Shown here: positions 1 to 10,002 of the stretch, piece after piece
Numbering within the stretch: position 1 is the stretch's first letter
Layout of the letters: every line of letters begins with the position of its first letter
Source of the DNA: Bacteroidales bacterium
GTDB taxonomy: Bacteria; Bacteroidota; Bacteroidia; Bacteroidales; F082
DNA: 64,000 bases
Direction of reading: 5' to 3'
Assembly (NCBI GenBank): GCA_017461665.1
Contig: JAFTXI010000003.1
Span: 1-64,000, forward strand
Notes under the pieces: generated by a model
Database searches by the model: none
The model's input: only the letters and a program-made list of their open reading frames with translations
What the model was told of the DNA's origin: nothing
Translations under genes and position numbers: made by a program

Positions 1-2
1 CT

Positions 3-677
3 ACCGAAGTGCTTGCTGTTTACAATTCAAGCGATTTGGAGAACAAAAACGTTTTATTTATCAAACCTGAAATCCAAAATGATAACACCCGCAATGGAAA
101 TACAGTCAGAACCGTTGTGGCGACTTCCGGAAGAGATGGAGTCTTTGGTTATTACTATTTCGACAATGACAGTATTCCATTGTCTATGTTTGCAGGAGAT
201 TATTATAATTGGCGGGATGCAGCATATATATTAGATTCTTGCATGGATTTGTTTCAACATGAAAAACCAACAGATCCAACAGGAAGAATCTATTATACAA
301 CAATTATTACTGTTATAAAAGACTACAACGATGATGATCTTCAGTTACCATACTTCCCATATAACAGACTATACTATTGCGGCAGTTGTACAATGAATGC
401 AACTATTTCGAGAGAATTAATGGCATTTTATCTTGATTCGTATTTGGGCATAGTTATAGAAACCAATGATTTAATTGGTGAAAACAATTCTCCAATTAAC
501 CTTCCTGCAGGAAGAGAATTGGAATATATTTCATCTGTAGTTCTGCCAGAAGTAGGTTATTATAATGATGAAGATAAGACAGAATCTGATCTAACAGCAA
601 TACCTCCATTACACCATATGATGTACATAGATTACGGTATTCCATACGTAACAATTAATCCACCTATCGTGGATTGA
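3..677 (+). CDS. Hypothetical protein, 3' part
   Basis: The frame is open through the left window edge: codons before the GTG at position 9 are also sense, so the gene probably starts outside and the true start cannot be decided. The visible 220 or so residues are acidic and rich in Tyr, Asp and Asn, with a Cys pair (YCGSC) near the middle and no obvious membrane segment. I do not recognise a family. It ends 46 bp before a T9SS cargo gene on the same strand with no terminator between, so the two may be cotranscribed. It lacks a T9SS C-terminal domain itself. Confidence 0.5.
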   Translation, partial: TEVLAVYNSSDLENKNVLFIKPEIQNDNTRNGNTVRTVVATSGRDGVFGYYYFDNDSIPLSMFAGDYYNWRDAAYILDSCMDLFQHEKPTDPTGRIYYTTIITVIKDYNDDDLQLPYFPYNRLYYCGSCTMNATISRELMAFYLDSYLGIVIETNDLIGENNSPINLPAGRELEYISSVVLPEVGYYNDEDKTESDLTAIPPLHHMMYIDYGIPYVTINPPIVD

Positions 678-723
678 CAGTTTAATAAATAACTTAAATA
701 ATAATACTTAAATCCTAATCATT

Positions 724-2292
724 ATGAAAAGAATAGTTATTTTAACATCAATAATGTTGGTAGTCATGACAATGACAGCTCAGACATTATTGTATGAAAG
801 ACCACATAGAGATTTTACGGATTGTTTCGAAGTGCTCGTTTTAGACGATGGCAATATAGTAGAGGTTGAGGATTATATTATTATCCACAGCGATGAGATG
901 GGAAATATCACCTCTGAATACTTAGGTGTCAATCTTATAAAGCTTAATAAGGAAGCACAATTTTTAGATTCAGTTTTTGTTAAGTTTCCCGAATATGAAG
1001 ATGCCATCTCTAATAATTGTATATTGGCACACAATCCTAACGAAGAAAACAGTTATTTCCTTGCTGATTTCTATTACAAAAAAGAAACAGAAAGGTTTAA
1101 TTATAAAGCCGTTTTTTTTGATAACGATCTCAATACTACTGATGTTGTAGATGTTCAATTTGATGATTTTCTCGTAAACATGCAGAAACGTTCCCCTCTC
1201 TTTATTGATCATAACAACGATCTGGTCTTCTGTGCGAGTCTGTATGATGGATTTATAGCATTTATCAAAATGGATATTTATGGAAATGTAAAGAAGATTT
1301 CATATTCCGACTACAAGTTTCAGGACTATTTTGTACGCAGCCATGCTTTTGTATATGACAAAGAATTGTCGTATTACGGTTTTATATTCCCAGACAGATA
1401 CGTGACCGATGATGGCTTATGGGAAGGTGAAAATGGACCGCATACAATATTTGTAATAGATGATAATCTTAATGTTATTGAAGCTATTGGATTGTATTCT
1501 TTTGGCGAGGATCTCGAAGATGGCGAAGATATTAATATTGCTCATAGTTCTATGATAGGAAATAATACGATATTCGGTTTAAATGATGGAAATCTTGCAT
1601 TATTTTCTGTGGTGATGCACATAGATTTACCACATCCGACAAAGTTTTACATGAGACTGACATGTTTCGATAAAGATTTTAATGTGATAGGAAGCCAGAA
1701 AATTTCTGAGGAATATCCTTATATCTTGGTTCCGACGGAAGAATCTGTAACTGTGAGTGATGACGGAAATATATATTTGAATTGGTTTGTTATGGATACT
1801 CAAACAGGTATAAGTAAATATTATGTAGCTTGTGTTGATGAAGAACTAAATCTTTTATGGAGAAAAAATTATTATACAACCAAGCCCTATGCTATCTTCA
1901 ACTCACCAACAGTTCGTGCAACAGCGGTACTTGACGATGGTTGTTTAGTTATTGGCGGGTCGGGAAATTATCTTATGAATCCTGAGGCTGTTTTTAATTA
2001 TCCCATAGTCTTTATCGTTGGTAAAGACGGTACTTTCACTTCAGAATATCCTTCATCTTCAGACAATCTCTCCATCTATCCAAATCCGGCGAAAGATGTT
2101 GTCAATATCCGTTTCTCACCGGACGTAAATGTAGAGAAAGTGGAGATCTACGGCATGGACGGCAAACTATATCACGAACAAAATTTCAATATGGAGACAA
2201 TCAACATCAATGGTTTGTCAAACGGCGTCTATATGATGAAAGTTATCTTTGATAACGGTGAGACCTATACCGATAAGATTGTGAAGAATTAA
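724..2292 (+). CDS. Secreted protein with T9SS type A sorting domain
   Basis: 522 residues. The N-terminus is a signal peptide (basic MKR, hydrophobic core, cut after about residue 20 at TAQ). The central 420 residues look like a beta-rich repeat region with recurring DDGN and DNDLN motifs, suggesting a propeller-like extracellular domain, but I cannot name the fold. The last 70 or so residues are a typical T9SS type A C-terminal domain: IYPNPAKD, a beta strand pair with YGMDGKL, then GLSNGVYMMKV and a basic end. By family knowledge this targets export through the type IX system and surface attachment. A hairpin with a T run follows the stop directly. Confidence 0.85.
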   Translation: MKRIVILTSIMLVVMTMTAQTLLYERPHRDFTDCFEVLVLDDGNIVEVEDYIIIHSDEMGNITSEYLGVNLIKLNKEAQFLDSVFVKFPEYEDAISNNCILAHNPNEENSYFLADFYYKKETERFNYKAVFFDNDLNTTDVVDVQFDDFLVNMQKRSPLFIDHNNDLVFCASLYDGFIAFIKMDIYGNVKKISYSDYKFQDYFVRSHAFVYDKELSYYGFIFPDRYVTDDGLWEGENGPHTIFVIDDNLNVIEAIGLYSFGEDLEDGEDINIAHSSMIGNNTIFGLNDGNLALFSVVMHIDLPHPTKFYMRLTCFDKDFNVIGSQKISEEYPYILVPTEESVTVSDDGNIYLNWFVMDTQTGISKYYVACVDEELNLLWRKNYYTTKPYAIFNSPTVRATAVLDDGCLVIGGSGNYLMNPEAVFNYPIVFIVGKDGTFTSEYPSSSDNLSIYPNPAKDVVNIRFSPDVNVEKVEIYGMDGKLYHEQNFNMETININGLSNGVYMMKVIFDNGETYTDKIVKN

Positions 2293-2298
2293 CAATTG

Positions 2299-2334
2299 GA
2301 GGGACGTCACTTCTGTGGCGTCTCTCGTTTTTTT
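2299..2334 (+). terminator. Terminator formed by a REP-like palindrome
   Basis: Arms at 2299-2310 and 2315-2326 pair over 12 bp with two G-T style mismatches around a 4-nt loop, followed by a run of seven T. It lies 6 bp after the stop of the T9SS gene. The arms carry the GGGACG / CGTCTC core shared with the palindromes at 35619, 39748, 43759 and elsewhere, so this is a family member acting as a terminator. Confidence 0.75.
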
Positions 2335-2344
2335 GGATCTCTGG

Positions 2345-2488
2345 ATTTCTGGGGAACTTTAGAACTTTAGAACTTCAGAACTTCAGAACTCCAAAACTTC
2401 AAAACTCCAAAACTTCAAAACCTCAGAACTCCAGAACTTCAAAACTTATAGACTCATAGACTCATTGACTCATTGACTCGGAGACTCT
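2345..2488. repeat. Degenerate word array (AGAACTTC and GACTCATT units)
   Basis: About 100 bp of imperfect 8-10 bp units of the type AGAACTTC / AAAACTCC, followed by about 45 bp of GACTCATA / GACTCATT units. No coding frame or promoter is visible. Similar GACTC words recur near 35683, 39809 and 40854. It fills the space between the terminator at 2299 and the palindrome at 2489. Confidence 0.8.
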
Positions 2489-2542
2489 GAGACGTGTCAA
2501 CAACCAATTGTTTAATTTTTGTAGGTGTTGTTGGCGCGTCTC
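2489..2542. repeat. Long REP-like palindrome next to the rdgB stop
   Basis: Left arm 2489-2504 (GAGACG...CAACAAC) and right arm 2527-2542 (GTTGTTGG...CGTCTC) pair over 16 bp with two mismatches, then CTAC, i.e. GTAG before the hairpin on the minus strand. It lies 3 bp beyond the rdgB stop and could terminate the ung-rdgB transcript. Confidence 0.75.
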
Positions 2543-2545
2543 TAC

Positions 2546-3121
2546 TTATAGACTCATTAAAAACTCAATAAGTTTCTGTGTGGCTCTTCCTCTGTGGGAT
2601 ATTTTATTCTTCACTTCCATTGGCATCTCGGCGAAAGTCTGATCGAAACCGTCAGGTAAGAAGATAGGGTCGTAGCCGAAACCTTTCTCTCCATGTTGTT
2701 CTTTTGTTATGACACCTTCCACCTTTCCTTCAAAGAGATATTGCTTGCCGTTAAGGTTTAATGCTATCACCGTTCTGAAACGAGCCTTGCGATTCTCGAT
2801 ACCTTTAAGAGCTTCTAAAAGTTTATTAACATTATCTTGGTATGAACATCCTTCGCCAGCGTAACGCGCGGAGTAAACGCCGGGTGCTCCGTCCAAAGCA
2901 TCTACTTCCAAACCGGTGTCGTCGGCAAAACAATCGATATGGAAATTGTCTGTCACAAAGTTTGCTTTAATCTTGGCGTTACCATCTAAGGTGTCGGCGT
3001 CTTCTACAATTTCCTCATGACAATTAATATCATTAAGACCTAAAATGTTAAAATCTTTTAAGATAGCACGTAGCTCTTCTAATTTATGAGCGTTGTGAGT
3101 AGCAAAAACTAAATCTTTCAT
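2546..3121 (-). CDS. rdgB: XTP/dITP diphosphatase (RdgB/HAM1 family)
   Basis: Hydrolyses non-canonical purine triphosphates (XTP, dITP) to monophosphates in the cytosol, keeping them out of DNA. 191 residues, normal for the family. The N-terminal [11 protein letters not shown] matches the family nucleotide-binding start, followed by [12 protein letters not shown] and the C-terminal SHRGRA motif. I chose the ATG at 3121, which forms an ATGA overlap with the ung stop; the upstream in-frame start would add only three residues inside ung. Translationally coupled to ung: both genes limit damaged or wrong bases in DNA. Confidence 0.92.
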   Translation of the reverse strand: MKDLVFATHNAHKLEELRAILKDFNILGLNDINCHEEIVEDADTLDGNAKIKANFVTDNFHIDCFADDTGLEVDALDGAPGVYSARYAGEGCSYQDNVNKLLEALKGIENRKARFRTVIALNLNGKQYLFEGKVEGVITKEQHGEKGFGYDPIFLPDGFDQTFAEMPMEVKNKISHRGRATQKLIEFLMSL

Positions 3122-3798
3122 ATATTCCAATCAATAGGTTTTATATTGTTATTTATAAGGTATTCGTTTGTTTTAGAGAAATGATGACATCCGAAGAATC
3201 CGCGTGAGGCCGATAGGGGAGAAGGGTGGACAGTCTTTAGTATTAGGTGTTTCTCGTGGTTGATGAGGTTTTCTTTTGCTATTGCGTAGTTGCCCCATAA
3301 GATGAAGACGAGGTTCTGTTTCTTATCGGAGAGCGCTTTGATGGCGGCATCTGTGAAACGCTGCCATCCTATTTTGGCGTGCGATGCCGCCATGTTGGCT
3401 CTTACTGTCAATGACGCGTTGAGTAATAACACTCCTTCTTTAGCCCATTTCTCTAAATTCCCTGTCGCAGGAATCTGTATACCTAAATCCTGGTTTAACT
3501 CTTTGAAGATGTTTTGAAGACTTGGTGGTTTCTGTATCCCGTCGGGAACTGAGAATGCCAAACCATGAGCCTGACCGATATTATGATAAGGATCTTGGCC
3601 CAATATCACAACTTTAACATCATCAAAAGGAGTGAGGTTAAAAGCATTGAAGATAAGTGGTGATGGTGGATAGACGACATGCTGTCTTTTTTCATCAATA
3701 AGAAATCTTTTAATATCAGCAAAATACGCTGAGTCGAATTCTTGTTTTAGGACTTCATACCATCTTTCTTCTATATCCGGTTTCTTTATTTGTGTCAT
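3118..3798 (-). CDS. ung: Uracil-DNA glycosylase, family 1
   Basis: Removes uracil from DNA to start base excision repair. 226 residues, full length. GQDPYH carries the water-activating Asp, LLLNASLTV forms the uracil-recognition strand and [13 protein letters not shown] is the DNA-intercalating leucine loop with the catalytic His. First gene of a two-gene unit with rdgB (4-nt overlap). The region above it (3799-3887) is an AT-rich divergent promoter region shared with the small lipoprotein gene. Confidence 0.95.
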   Translation of the reverse strand: MTQIKKPDIEERWYEVLKQEFDSAYFADIKRFLIDEKRQHVVYPPSPLIFNAFNLTPFDDVKVVILGQDPYHNIGQAHGLAFSVPDGIQKPPSLQNIFKELNQDLGIQIPATGNLEKWAKEGVLLLNASLTVRANMAASHAKIGWQRFTDAAIKALSDKKQNLVFILWGNYAIAKENLINHEKHLILKTVHPSPLSASRGFFGCHHFSKTNEYLINNNIKPIDWNI

Positions 3799-3887
3799 TA
3801 AAAATTAATTTAAAAATTGATATACAAATATCGATAAAATATCGTTAATTTGTATGTTGAATTTGAAAAATGTTAAAACTTAAAGAA

Positions 3888-4127
3888 ATGAAAAAAATAT
3901 TTTTATTTTTGGTGTTAGCTATATTCTTAGGAACCGCTACGACATCATGTAGTTCGTCGAAGTCTTGTCCGTCCTATAATAGTTACGATAAATATAAAAA
4001 AACTAATCGTCAATCAAAACCAGATAAAGTTTACAACGACTATAAATCATATAAGAAGTCATCGCGTAAATCTAAACCAAAACCGGTATATGATAATAAA
4101 CAATATCAGAGAGAAGATGCTTTTTAA
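3888..4127 (+). CDS. Small basic lipoprotein-like protein with internal repeat
   Basis: 79 residues from the ATG at 3888; an ATG at 3870 would add six residues but spoils the signal sequence. The N-terminus has a hydrophobic core and ends at TTSCSSS, a weak lipobox, so export and lipidation are likely but not certain. The mature part is Lys/Tyr/Ser-rich and consists of two copies of a pattern YxxYKKxxRxSKPxxVY. I know no named family. It could be an envelope-associated cationic peptide. A strong hairpin terminator follows. Confidence 0.6.
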   Translation: MKKIFLFLVLAIFLGTATTSCSSSKSCPSYNSYDKYKKTNRQSKPDKVYNDYKSYKKSSRKSKPKPVYDNKQYQREDAF

Positions 4128-4145
4128 TTTCTCTTTTTAACTAAT

Positions 4146-4181
4146 AAAAAAAACCGTCCAACTTAGTTAGACGGTTTTTTG
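4146..4181. terminator. Bidirectional terminator
   Basis: A-run, arm ACCGTCCAAC, short loop TTA, arm GTTAGACGGT (one mismatch), T-run. It sits between two converging genes and has the A-tract/T-tract symmetry needed to stop transcripts from both sides. Confidence 0.85.
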
Positions 4182-4199
4182 TTGATATGTTTTACTTTA

Positions 4200-7151
4200 T
4201 TAGTAAACGATAATCTTTGCTGTGTGTGATTCTGTTCCAGCTTGAACTTTAATGATGTATGAACCTGATGAGAGACCATCAACATTGAAAGTAGCCTTGT
4301 GATAACCTTCTGTGTATGTACCCAAGACATTGTTTACTATCATGCGACCTGACAAGTCATAGATTTGGTACGATACGTTGGCATTAGCTTTAACGTTGAA
4401 GTTGATTGTAGCTTCGCTGACTATTGGGTTAGGATAAATTTCGATACCGAATGTTTCAGTCATTGTTACATCTTCAACATTGAGTTCTGTATATTCAACG
4501 TGATATTCGTCGCATCTGTACAAACCTCTACCGTATGTAGCGATGTAAATCATACCTTCATTAAATATACCAGGATATGTAATTGTTGTTACTTCTCCGA
4601 TTTCGTCAACGAGGTATTCATATCTGTCGCCATGATTTTCTTGTAATTGTTGTTTGATGTCCATTACAGGAACTCCAGCGATACCAGCATTTGTCCATGA
4701 ATTCATATCTTCTGATACGTAGACACCGTCTTCAGTTCCTAAGAATATCTTACCAGTTGTTTTTTCAATCAAGCTTGAATATACAGGTTTTGCAGGTAAA
4801 TTACCTTGTTTAGCTGAGAATGAAGCGCCGCCGTCATTTGAGCGGAATACGTAGTTTTCGTTTCCGTAGTTACCTAATGTAACGATAAAATCGTCTGAGT
4901 TGTTAGGATTGATGGCTATGCTTGTGATAGCTTGTCCGTTGAATATTGAATCTATAACAAGTTCTTCGAATGTAATTACGCCTGGTACTGCAGCGATAGA
5001 GTCTGTGCCGTCAACGCCTTGAATTGCATCGATACCTAATGCGTTGTCAGCATTAGTAGCGTCTGTTAAACCTACAGCTTTGTATAACTTACCAGCTATT
5101 GTTCCTACGTAAGCTACATCACCGTCGCTTGAGATTGTGACAGCGTTAGGAATACCTGAAATTGTACCAATTTTCCACCAATCAGAAACTTTGTTGAAAA
5201 CCAATGCGTCTCTTGTCATATAAACTGCATTTTTAACTGCTACCAAGAATGTTGAAGAAATAATATCTTGGACTTCGATAGAATCGCCTGGTAATAATTC
5301 TTCTGTAAGAACATAATCGAATGGATAGCTGCAGTTGTTACTCTTCACTTGGATAGTTTCGCCAGCAGGTATTGCAACAGAGTCATTATTGATGTATTTA
5401 GACAATTCTTCAGATTTTGTATCGTTATAGTTTTCAAACAATGCTATTGGTGTTCTGAATGCATCTGTGTTGGCAATGCTTGCAGTTTCGTCTGTTACTG
5501 AATATGAGAAGTTGTCTTTGTCATAGTCATCACCTGCTGTTTGTGTTCTCATTAAAGGAGTTCCTACTGCGTTAGAGCCAGTTGCTGTAACGAACATTAC
5601 TTGAGGGTTAATTGTTGAGATAGCGCAAGGACCGCCTACTTTGCTATAATCGAATGGACCGTATGTTTCAGCAGCATTAGTTGTAGCGATGTCGTTAGGA
5701 TAGATGGCATTACCTGTTGTAACATTATTTGTTGTTGCATCGCCGTAAACGTGGATTGTACCGTGGTCGAGGCTACCACCTAATGTCATATCTAACTCAC
5801 CAGAGAAACCTACGCTAAACATTCTTGCCACTGATGTGTGTTCTTCTGCTGTGATGAAGTAACGGTTTGCACCTTCAAATAAATATCCTGTAGCTTCGCT
5901 GCATGTACCTTTGAAGATACCACCTTCGCTGCCGACGAAGAATTCATTTACGTTGTCTGGGTTGAAAGCGATGCTTTGGATACCTAAGTGAATATATGTA
6001 TAATTGTAATAGAATGCACCGCCTGATTGAGCAATTTGGAATGCGTTACCATTAGAGATGCATTCTAATCTGAAGATACCTTCACCTAATTCGTCTCTCA
6101 AAACCCAAAGGTTTGTACCGCCTATTAAAACTTTTCTTGGATTGTTTGGATATACAGCGATAGCGTTATCAATTAAGCCGCGGTTTCCAAAGATGTCATA
6201 AATTGTTGAAGCTGTGTATACGACTTGCCATGTTGCACCATGATCGCTTGTAAAATAAATGTTTCCTGTGCCGTTTGATGCAGTCAAATATGCTACATAG
6301 ATATAATTGTGATCTGAAGGAGCCACAGCAATCATTTTATAAGTTTCTGTTGCTGGCAACATATTTTCCTCACCTGTAGTGATAATATCGAAACCACCTT
6401 CTTCATTTGACATATAGACTTCATAACCTACTACTGCAATGATGTCGTTGTCACCACAAGCCTCAACACCATAAGCTTCACCTTCAATTAATGTAGTCCA
6501 TGTTTCACCTTCATAATACTTAAGACCTTCGTTTGTAGCTGCATACACTTTATTGCCTGCTACTGCTAAGTCGTTAACGAATACTGAAGTGTTTTCAATC
6601 TGTGTCAATGAACTGCCATCGAATTTGTAGATGCCTGTACCAACGAAACTGTTTTCATAGTTGAGATTTGATAAGCCGTTATGATTGTGAGCTCCGCGAC
6701 CATCGCCTGTACCAACATATATAGTGCCATCTTCTGCTTGAACCATGCAGCTGACCATTAAGTTGTCACTGACAGTTTTCCATGTGATACCACCATTGGT
6801 TGATTTGAAAATACCACCGCCCATTGTACCGATGTAGATGGTTTTGTTTGATGCATCGCTCTTGTCATAAATGATACCTCTTGTCAAAGAACCATAGTTG
6901 TCCGGTCCTAATGATGTCCAATTCAAACCTTCTCTTGTTTGTGTTCCTTCATTCGAAACTAACCATGCTGGGTCAATTAAACCAGTCTCTTGATTGGCAC
7001 GAATGCTCTTCATAAATGATTGTGCTGTTGTTTGAGCTGTGCTTCTTGGATTGTACTTTCCTGAATCACCATTGGCAACAACAACAAAACTTGTTTGCGC
7101 TAAGATAATGATTGTCAAAAGCAAACTAATTGGTAAAAATCTTCTTTTCAT
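4200..7151 (-). CDS. Large secreted BNR-repeat protein with T9SS sorting domain
   Basis: 983 residues. Signal peptide at 1-27. The body holds several BNR/Asp-box-like motifs (STNGGITW, TSDHGATW, SNDGGASF), the hallmark of sialidase- and VPS10-type beta propellers; the N-terminal NWTSLGPDNYGS start is common to Bacteroidota propeller proteins of the photosystem-stability/Xol class. The last 80 residues are a T9SS type A domain (IYPNPIVSEATI, YDLSGRM, GLSSGSYIIKV). No catalytic Arg/Tyr/Glu set of sialidases could be assigned, so enzyme activity is not claimed. A well-formed promoter lies 50-80 bp upstream. Confidence 0.85.
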   Translation of the reverse strand: MKRRFLPISLLLTIIILAQTSFVVVANGDSGKYNPRSTAQTTAQSFMKSIRANQETGLIDPAWLVSNEGTQTREGLNWTSLGPDNYGSLTRGIIYDKSDASNKTIYIGTMGGGIFKSTNGGITWKTVSDNLMVSCMVQAEDGTIYVGTGDGRGAHNHNGLSNLNYENSFVGTGIYKFDGSSLTQIENTSVFVNDLAVAGNKVYAATNEGLKYYEGETWTTLIEGEAYGVEACGDNDIIAVVGYEVYMSNEEGGFDIITTGEENMLPATETYKMIAVAPSDHNYIYVAYLTASNGTGNIYFTSDHGATWQVVYTASTIYDIFGNRGLIDNAIAVYPNNPRKVLIGGTNLWVLRDELGEGIFRLECISNGNAFQIAQSGGAFYYNYTYIHLGIQSIAFNPDNVNEFFVGSEGGIFKGTCSEATGYLFEGANRYFITAEEHTSVARMFSVGFSGELDMTLGGSLDHGTIHVYGDATTNNVTTGNAIYPNDIATTNAAETYGPFDYSKVGGPCAISTINPQVMFVTATGSNAVGTPLMRTQTAGDDYDKDNFSYSVTDETASIANTDAFRTPIALFENYNDTKSEELSKYINNDSVAIPAGETIQVKSNNCSYPFDYVLTEELLPGDSIEVQDIISSTFLVAVKNAVYMTRDALVFNKVSDWWKIGTISGIPNAVTISSDGDVAYVGTIAGKLYKAVGLTDATNADNALGIDAIQGVDGTDSIAAVPGVITFEELVIDSIFNGQAITSIAINPNNSDDFIVTLGNYGNENYVFRSNDGGASFSAKQGNLPAKPVYSSLIEKTTGKIFLGTEDGVYVSEDMNSWTNAGIAGVPVMDIKQQLQENHGDRYEYLVDEIGEVTTITYPGIFNEGMIYIATYGRGLYRCDEYHVEYTELNVEDVTMTETFGIEIYPNPIVSEATINFNVKANANVSYQIYDLSGRMIVNNVLGTYTEGYHKATFNVDGLSSGSYIIKVQAGTESHTAKIIVY

Positions 7152-7203
7152 ATCGCCTAATTTAGATATTTATTACTAAAATATAATTCACCATTTAAGG
7201 GTG

Positions 7204-7234
7204 CTAAATTACTATATTTTTTGGATTCACGCAA
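7204..7234 (-). promoter_or_regulatory. Promoter of the BNR/T9SS gene
   Basis: On the minus strand TTG (7232-7234), a 20-nt spacer and TAATTTAG (7204-7211), one base from the TAnnTTTG -7 consensus. It lies 53 bp upstream of the start codon. Confidence 0.55.
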
Positions 7235-7328
7235 GTTATTTTCAGAAAAAAATAATTTTTTTCAAATAAATATTGCTACTTAGTTAGAATGATTTTAAGT
7301 CTTGAAATATCAAATGTTTACTGCATTT

Positions 7329-8108
7329 TCAGTATTTTATCATTGCAGATGTTGGTAACCATCCTGTACTGCCGTTTGCAATCTTAATTTTACCCCATTT
7401 GTCGGTTTCGTCTAAAATCTTAACCTTCGAACCTTCATGCAAAACAAATAAATCTACGCTTGACGATGATGGGGAACTTTTTACGGTTATGGTTGGAATT
7501 ATTATTATACCTTCATCATAATTTTTGATGTAGTTGTATTTTTTTAATGAAATGCTAAATGTTCCTACGACAAGTATTATCATTAATAAACTTGAGAAAA
7601 ACATACTTTTCTTAAGTGCTCTTGTTCTTGCTGTCAGATACAGAAATAGGCAAAGTAACAAAAGACCGAAAATTATCAGTGAAATAATAGCCCAAGTGTT
7701 GATGGTGAAAATATTACCTAATTTATTCCACCAAGTCTTAAGGAAAAATTCAGGTACTTCTTCGATTTTATCGCTGATAAATGCTTTCGCAATCTCAATG
7801 TTATGTTTTGTGTCGACATTATTGGGATCGAGTTTGAGTGATTTCTCGTAGTATAAAATAGCTAAAGGATAATTTCTTAATTTATAATATGTGTTACCTA
7901 AATTGTAATATAAGGTAGCTGATGAATATCCTTTGTTGATGATACTTTCATAGATTCTTGCAGCCGAGTCGTAGGCGCTCTCATTATATAAAGTGTTAGC
8001 CTCTATCATCAATTCTTCTGGTCTCTGTGCTTCAGATTTTGTGATTATAGAGCAACTTGCAAATACCAAAAAAGCTACCTTTATGATTATATTTGTTCTT
8101 GTATTCAT
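7329..8108 (-). CDS. batE: BatE-like TPR/SH3 membrane protein
   Basis: 259 residues. Signal sequence, then two or three TPR motifs (about residues 30-100; YYNLGNTYYKLRNY), two transmembrane segments (about 138-160 and 167-187) and a bacterial SH3-like domain at the C-terminus (VKSSPSSSS...GWLPTSAMIKY). In Bacteroides this is the last gene of the Bat aerotolerance operon and its product is proposed to act with BatD at the inner membrane. It follows batD by 7 bp. The 7152-7328 gap below carries only the next gene's promoter and AT-rich sequence. Confidence 0.85.
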   Translation of the reverse strand: MNTRTNIIIKVAFLVFASCSIITKSEAQRPEELMIEANTLYNESAYDSAARIYESIINKGYSSATLYYNLGNTYYKLRNYPLAILYYEKSLKLDPNNVDTKHNIEIAKAFISDKIEEVPEFFLKTWWNKLGNIFTINTWAIISLIIFGLLLLCLFLYLTARTRALKKSMFFSSLLMIILVVGTFSISLKKYNYIKNYDEGIIIIPTITVKSSPSSSSVDLFVLHEGSKVKILDETDKWGKIKIANGSTGWLPTSAMIKY

Positions 8109-8115
8109 TTCTTAA

Positions 8116-9969
8116 TTATTTTAAAATTTTTTCAGCTTTTGTAATTATCTCGATACCTTTCTGATATAGTTCGTCCATTTTTTTACTTGGATCGCCAGGA
8201 GCAAAGCGTGCAAATTCACAATTATGAAGTAAATCAATAAATTCGTTGACAATTTCTTCATTTACATCTTTACTCAACATCATTTCTTTTACAGTTTCCA
8301 TTGAAAGCTGCGAACGAACGATATTCAACTTGTCTGAGATATATCCCCATAAAGCTTGTGAAAACTCTTCATAAAATTTATTTTGATTGTTTCCCTTTAA
8401 GAAATTATGTGCGTTAGTGAGTCGTTTCTTTGCAACTTTTGTTGCCTGTTTATTTCTAACTAAAACTTGATTCTTATTGAATTTCTTGACTCTCTTATAG
8501 ATGATAAATGCTGTTACGAATATTACTACCATTAAACATATAATAATGATATAAGTAGTGGATAGGAAAAAGTACATCCCTGTTATGCTTAATTTATTAT
8601 TACTCGTGTTAATATGTTGAATATCGCTGCCTAAATACTTGATGTCGGCTTGTCCTGGTGTATATATTTCTGCTCTTCCGGAGTTGCCTTCTGTTTTGTT
8701 AACTTTTATCTGATACTCTTCAGAACGTAAGGTTTCATATTTGTCTAATGTAGGATTGAAATAAGAAAAATCAATTTCCTCTAATGTAAAGTCCCCTGAA
8801 ACTCTTGGTATTACAATATATTCTGCTTTTTTGCTGCCGCTAATTCCAAGAGCGTTGTCTTTTACTGAGCTTGTAATCTTAGGATCGTAAACCTCAAAGT
8901 CTGGAGGGAATACAGGCTTAGGTAGTTCCAATAACTCAATGTTTCCTTTGCCCGAGACAGTGAGAGTGAGTGTGAAGGCGTCGTTTACATTAAGTTCGCT
9001 TTTGTCTATTTTTGAAGTGAATGTATATTGTCCGACTGCTCCCTTAAAACTATCAGGTTTGTTTGCTGCAGGTAACGGTAATACTTCTATTTCAAATGGT
9101 TGAGATTTGATTTCTTTCTTTACGTTGGTATATGATGTTCCTAATACATCGCCGAAGAAATCTTCAAAAGGATCATATCCACGCGAACGATTTCTTTGTT
9201 GCCTTATTTGTGCAATGCATGTGATGTCTAAAGGATCGACTGTTAATTTTCCTGATTTTTGTGGAAATAGCACGACTTCTTGAATTGTCGATACATAATA
9301 TTGTTGTCCATCTTTAATGATTGAAGATTGTTGTAAAGAACCGTTGTTATCTGTTACGTCTTTTGTCCAAAATCCTGAATATGAAGGTGCTTTCGAGACT
9401 GAAACTTGCGAGATTGGTATGGTGTAAAATAATCGGTAAGTAAGAACTATTTGTTCTCCGAGATAGACTTTCCTTTTATTTGGAACAGCTTCAAGAAAAA
9501 CTTCTTTGTTTCCAATTCCTACTTGAGTTGAATTGTTGTTTGATGTATTAGATGAATAAGAGGAATTTCCATTTGATGAAGCAACGACGTTTATTTCGCA
9601 AGGTTCACTTGTAATCCTTTTTTTATCAACTGTTATTGAAGCTTGAGGAATTGTGAAATTTCCTTCCTTGATAGCTCTAAGATGAAATGAATATGTTTGT
9701 GTGTTTGTTCTTGAAACAGAACCATTAATAATTTGTACACTTGAACTTGTTGAAGAAAATGGACCTCCGATAATTTCAAAATTAGTGAAATTTGGTGATC
9801 TGAAATCTTTACCATCACCGTTTAATTCGTATGAAACCTGAAACTGTTCACCAACGGATACTTGTTTCTTGCAAATTGTTTTAAAAGTGACATCAGACTG
9901 TGCTTCAAGTGAAAACACAATCATAAATAATAGCGATAATATGCAAAGGATACGCTTTTTCATCTTCAT
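8116..9969 (-). CDS. batD: BatD, oxygen-tolerance protein
   Basis: 617 residues. Signal peptide (1-23), a long periplasmic part made of immunoglobulin-like beta domains with many Ser/Asn/Thr runs, one transmembrane helix around residues 465-490, then a basic cytosolic tail. Matches the BatD family (PF13584) in length and layout. Two in-frame ATGs (9969 and 9963) both fit. Lies between batC (33 bp upstream) and batE (7 bp downstream). Its molecular role is unknown; the operon has been linked to oxidative stress and virulence in related species. Confidence 0.88.
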   Translation of the reverse strand: MKMKKRILCILSLLFMIVFSLEAQSDVTFKTICKKQVSVGEQFQVSYELNGDGKDFRSPNFTNFEIIGGPFSSTSSSVQIINGSVSRTNTQTYSFHLRAIKEGNFTIPQASITVDKKRITSEPCEINVVASSNGNSSYSSNTSNNNSTQVGIGNKEVFLEAVPNKRKVYLGEQIVLTYRLFYTIPISQVSVSKAPSYSGFWTKDVTDNNGSLQQSSIIKDGQQYYVSTIQEVVLFPQKSGKLTVDPLDITCIAQIRQQRNRSRGYDPFEDFFGDVLGTSYTNVKKEIKSQPFEIEVLPLPAANKPDSFKGAVGQYTFTSKIDKSELNVNDAFTLTLTVSGKGNIELLELPKPVFPPDFEVYDPKITSSVKDNALGISGSKKAEYIVIPRVSGDFTLEEIDFSYFNPTLDKYETLRSEEYQIKVNKTEGNSGRAEIYTPGQADIKYLGSDIQHINTSNNKLSITGMYFFLSTTYIIIICLMVVIFVTAFIIYKRVKKFNKNQVLVRNKQATKVAKKRLTNAHNFLKGNNQNKFYEEFSQALWGYISDKLNIVRSQLSMETVKEMMLSKDVNEEIVNEFIDLLHNCEFARFAPGDPSKKMDELYQKGIEIITKAEKILK

Positions 9970-10002
9970 AATTTTTTTGCAAAAATAAAATCTTATTTAA
10001 TA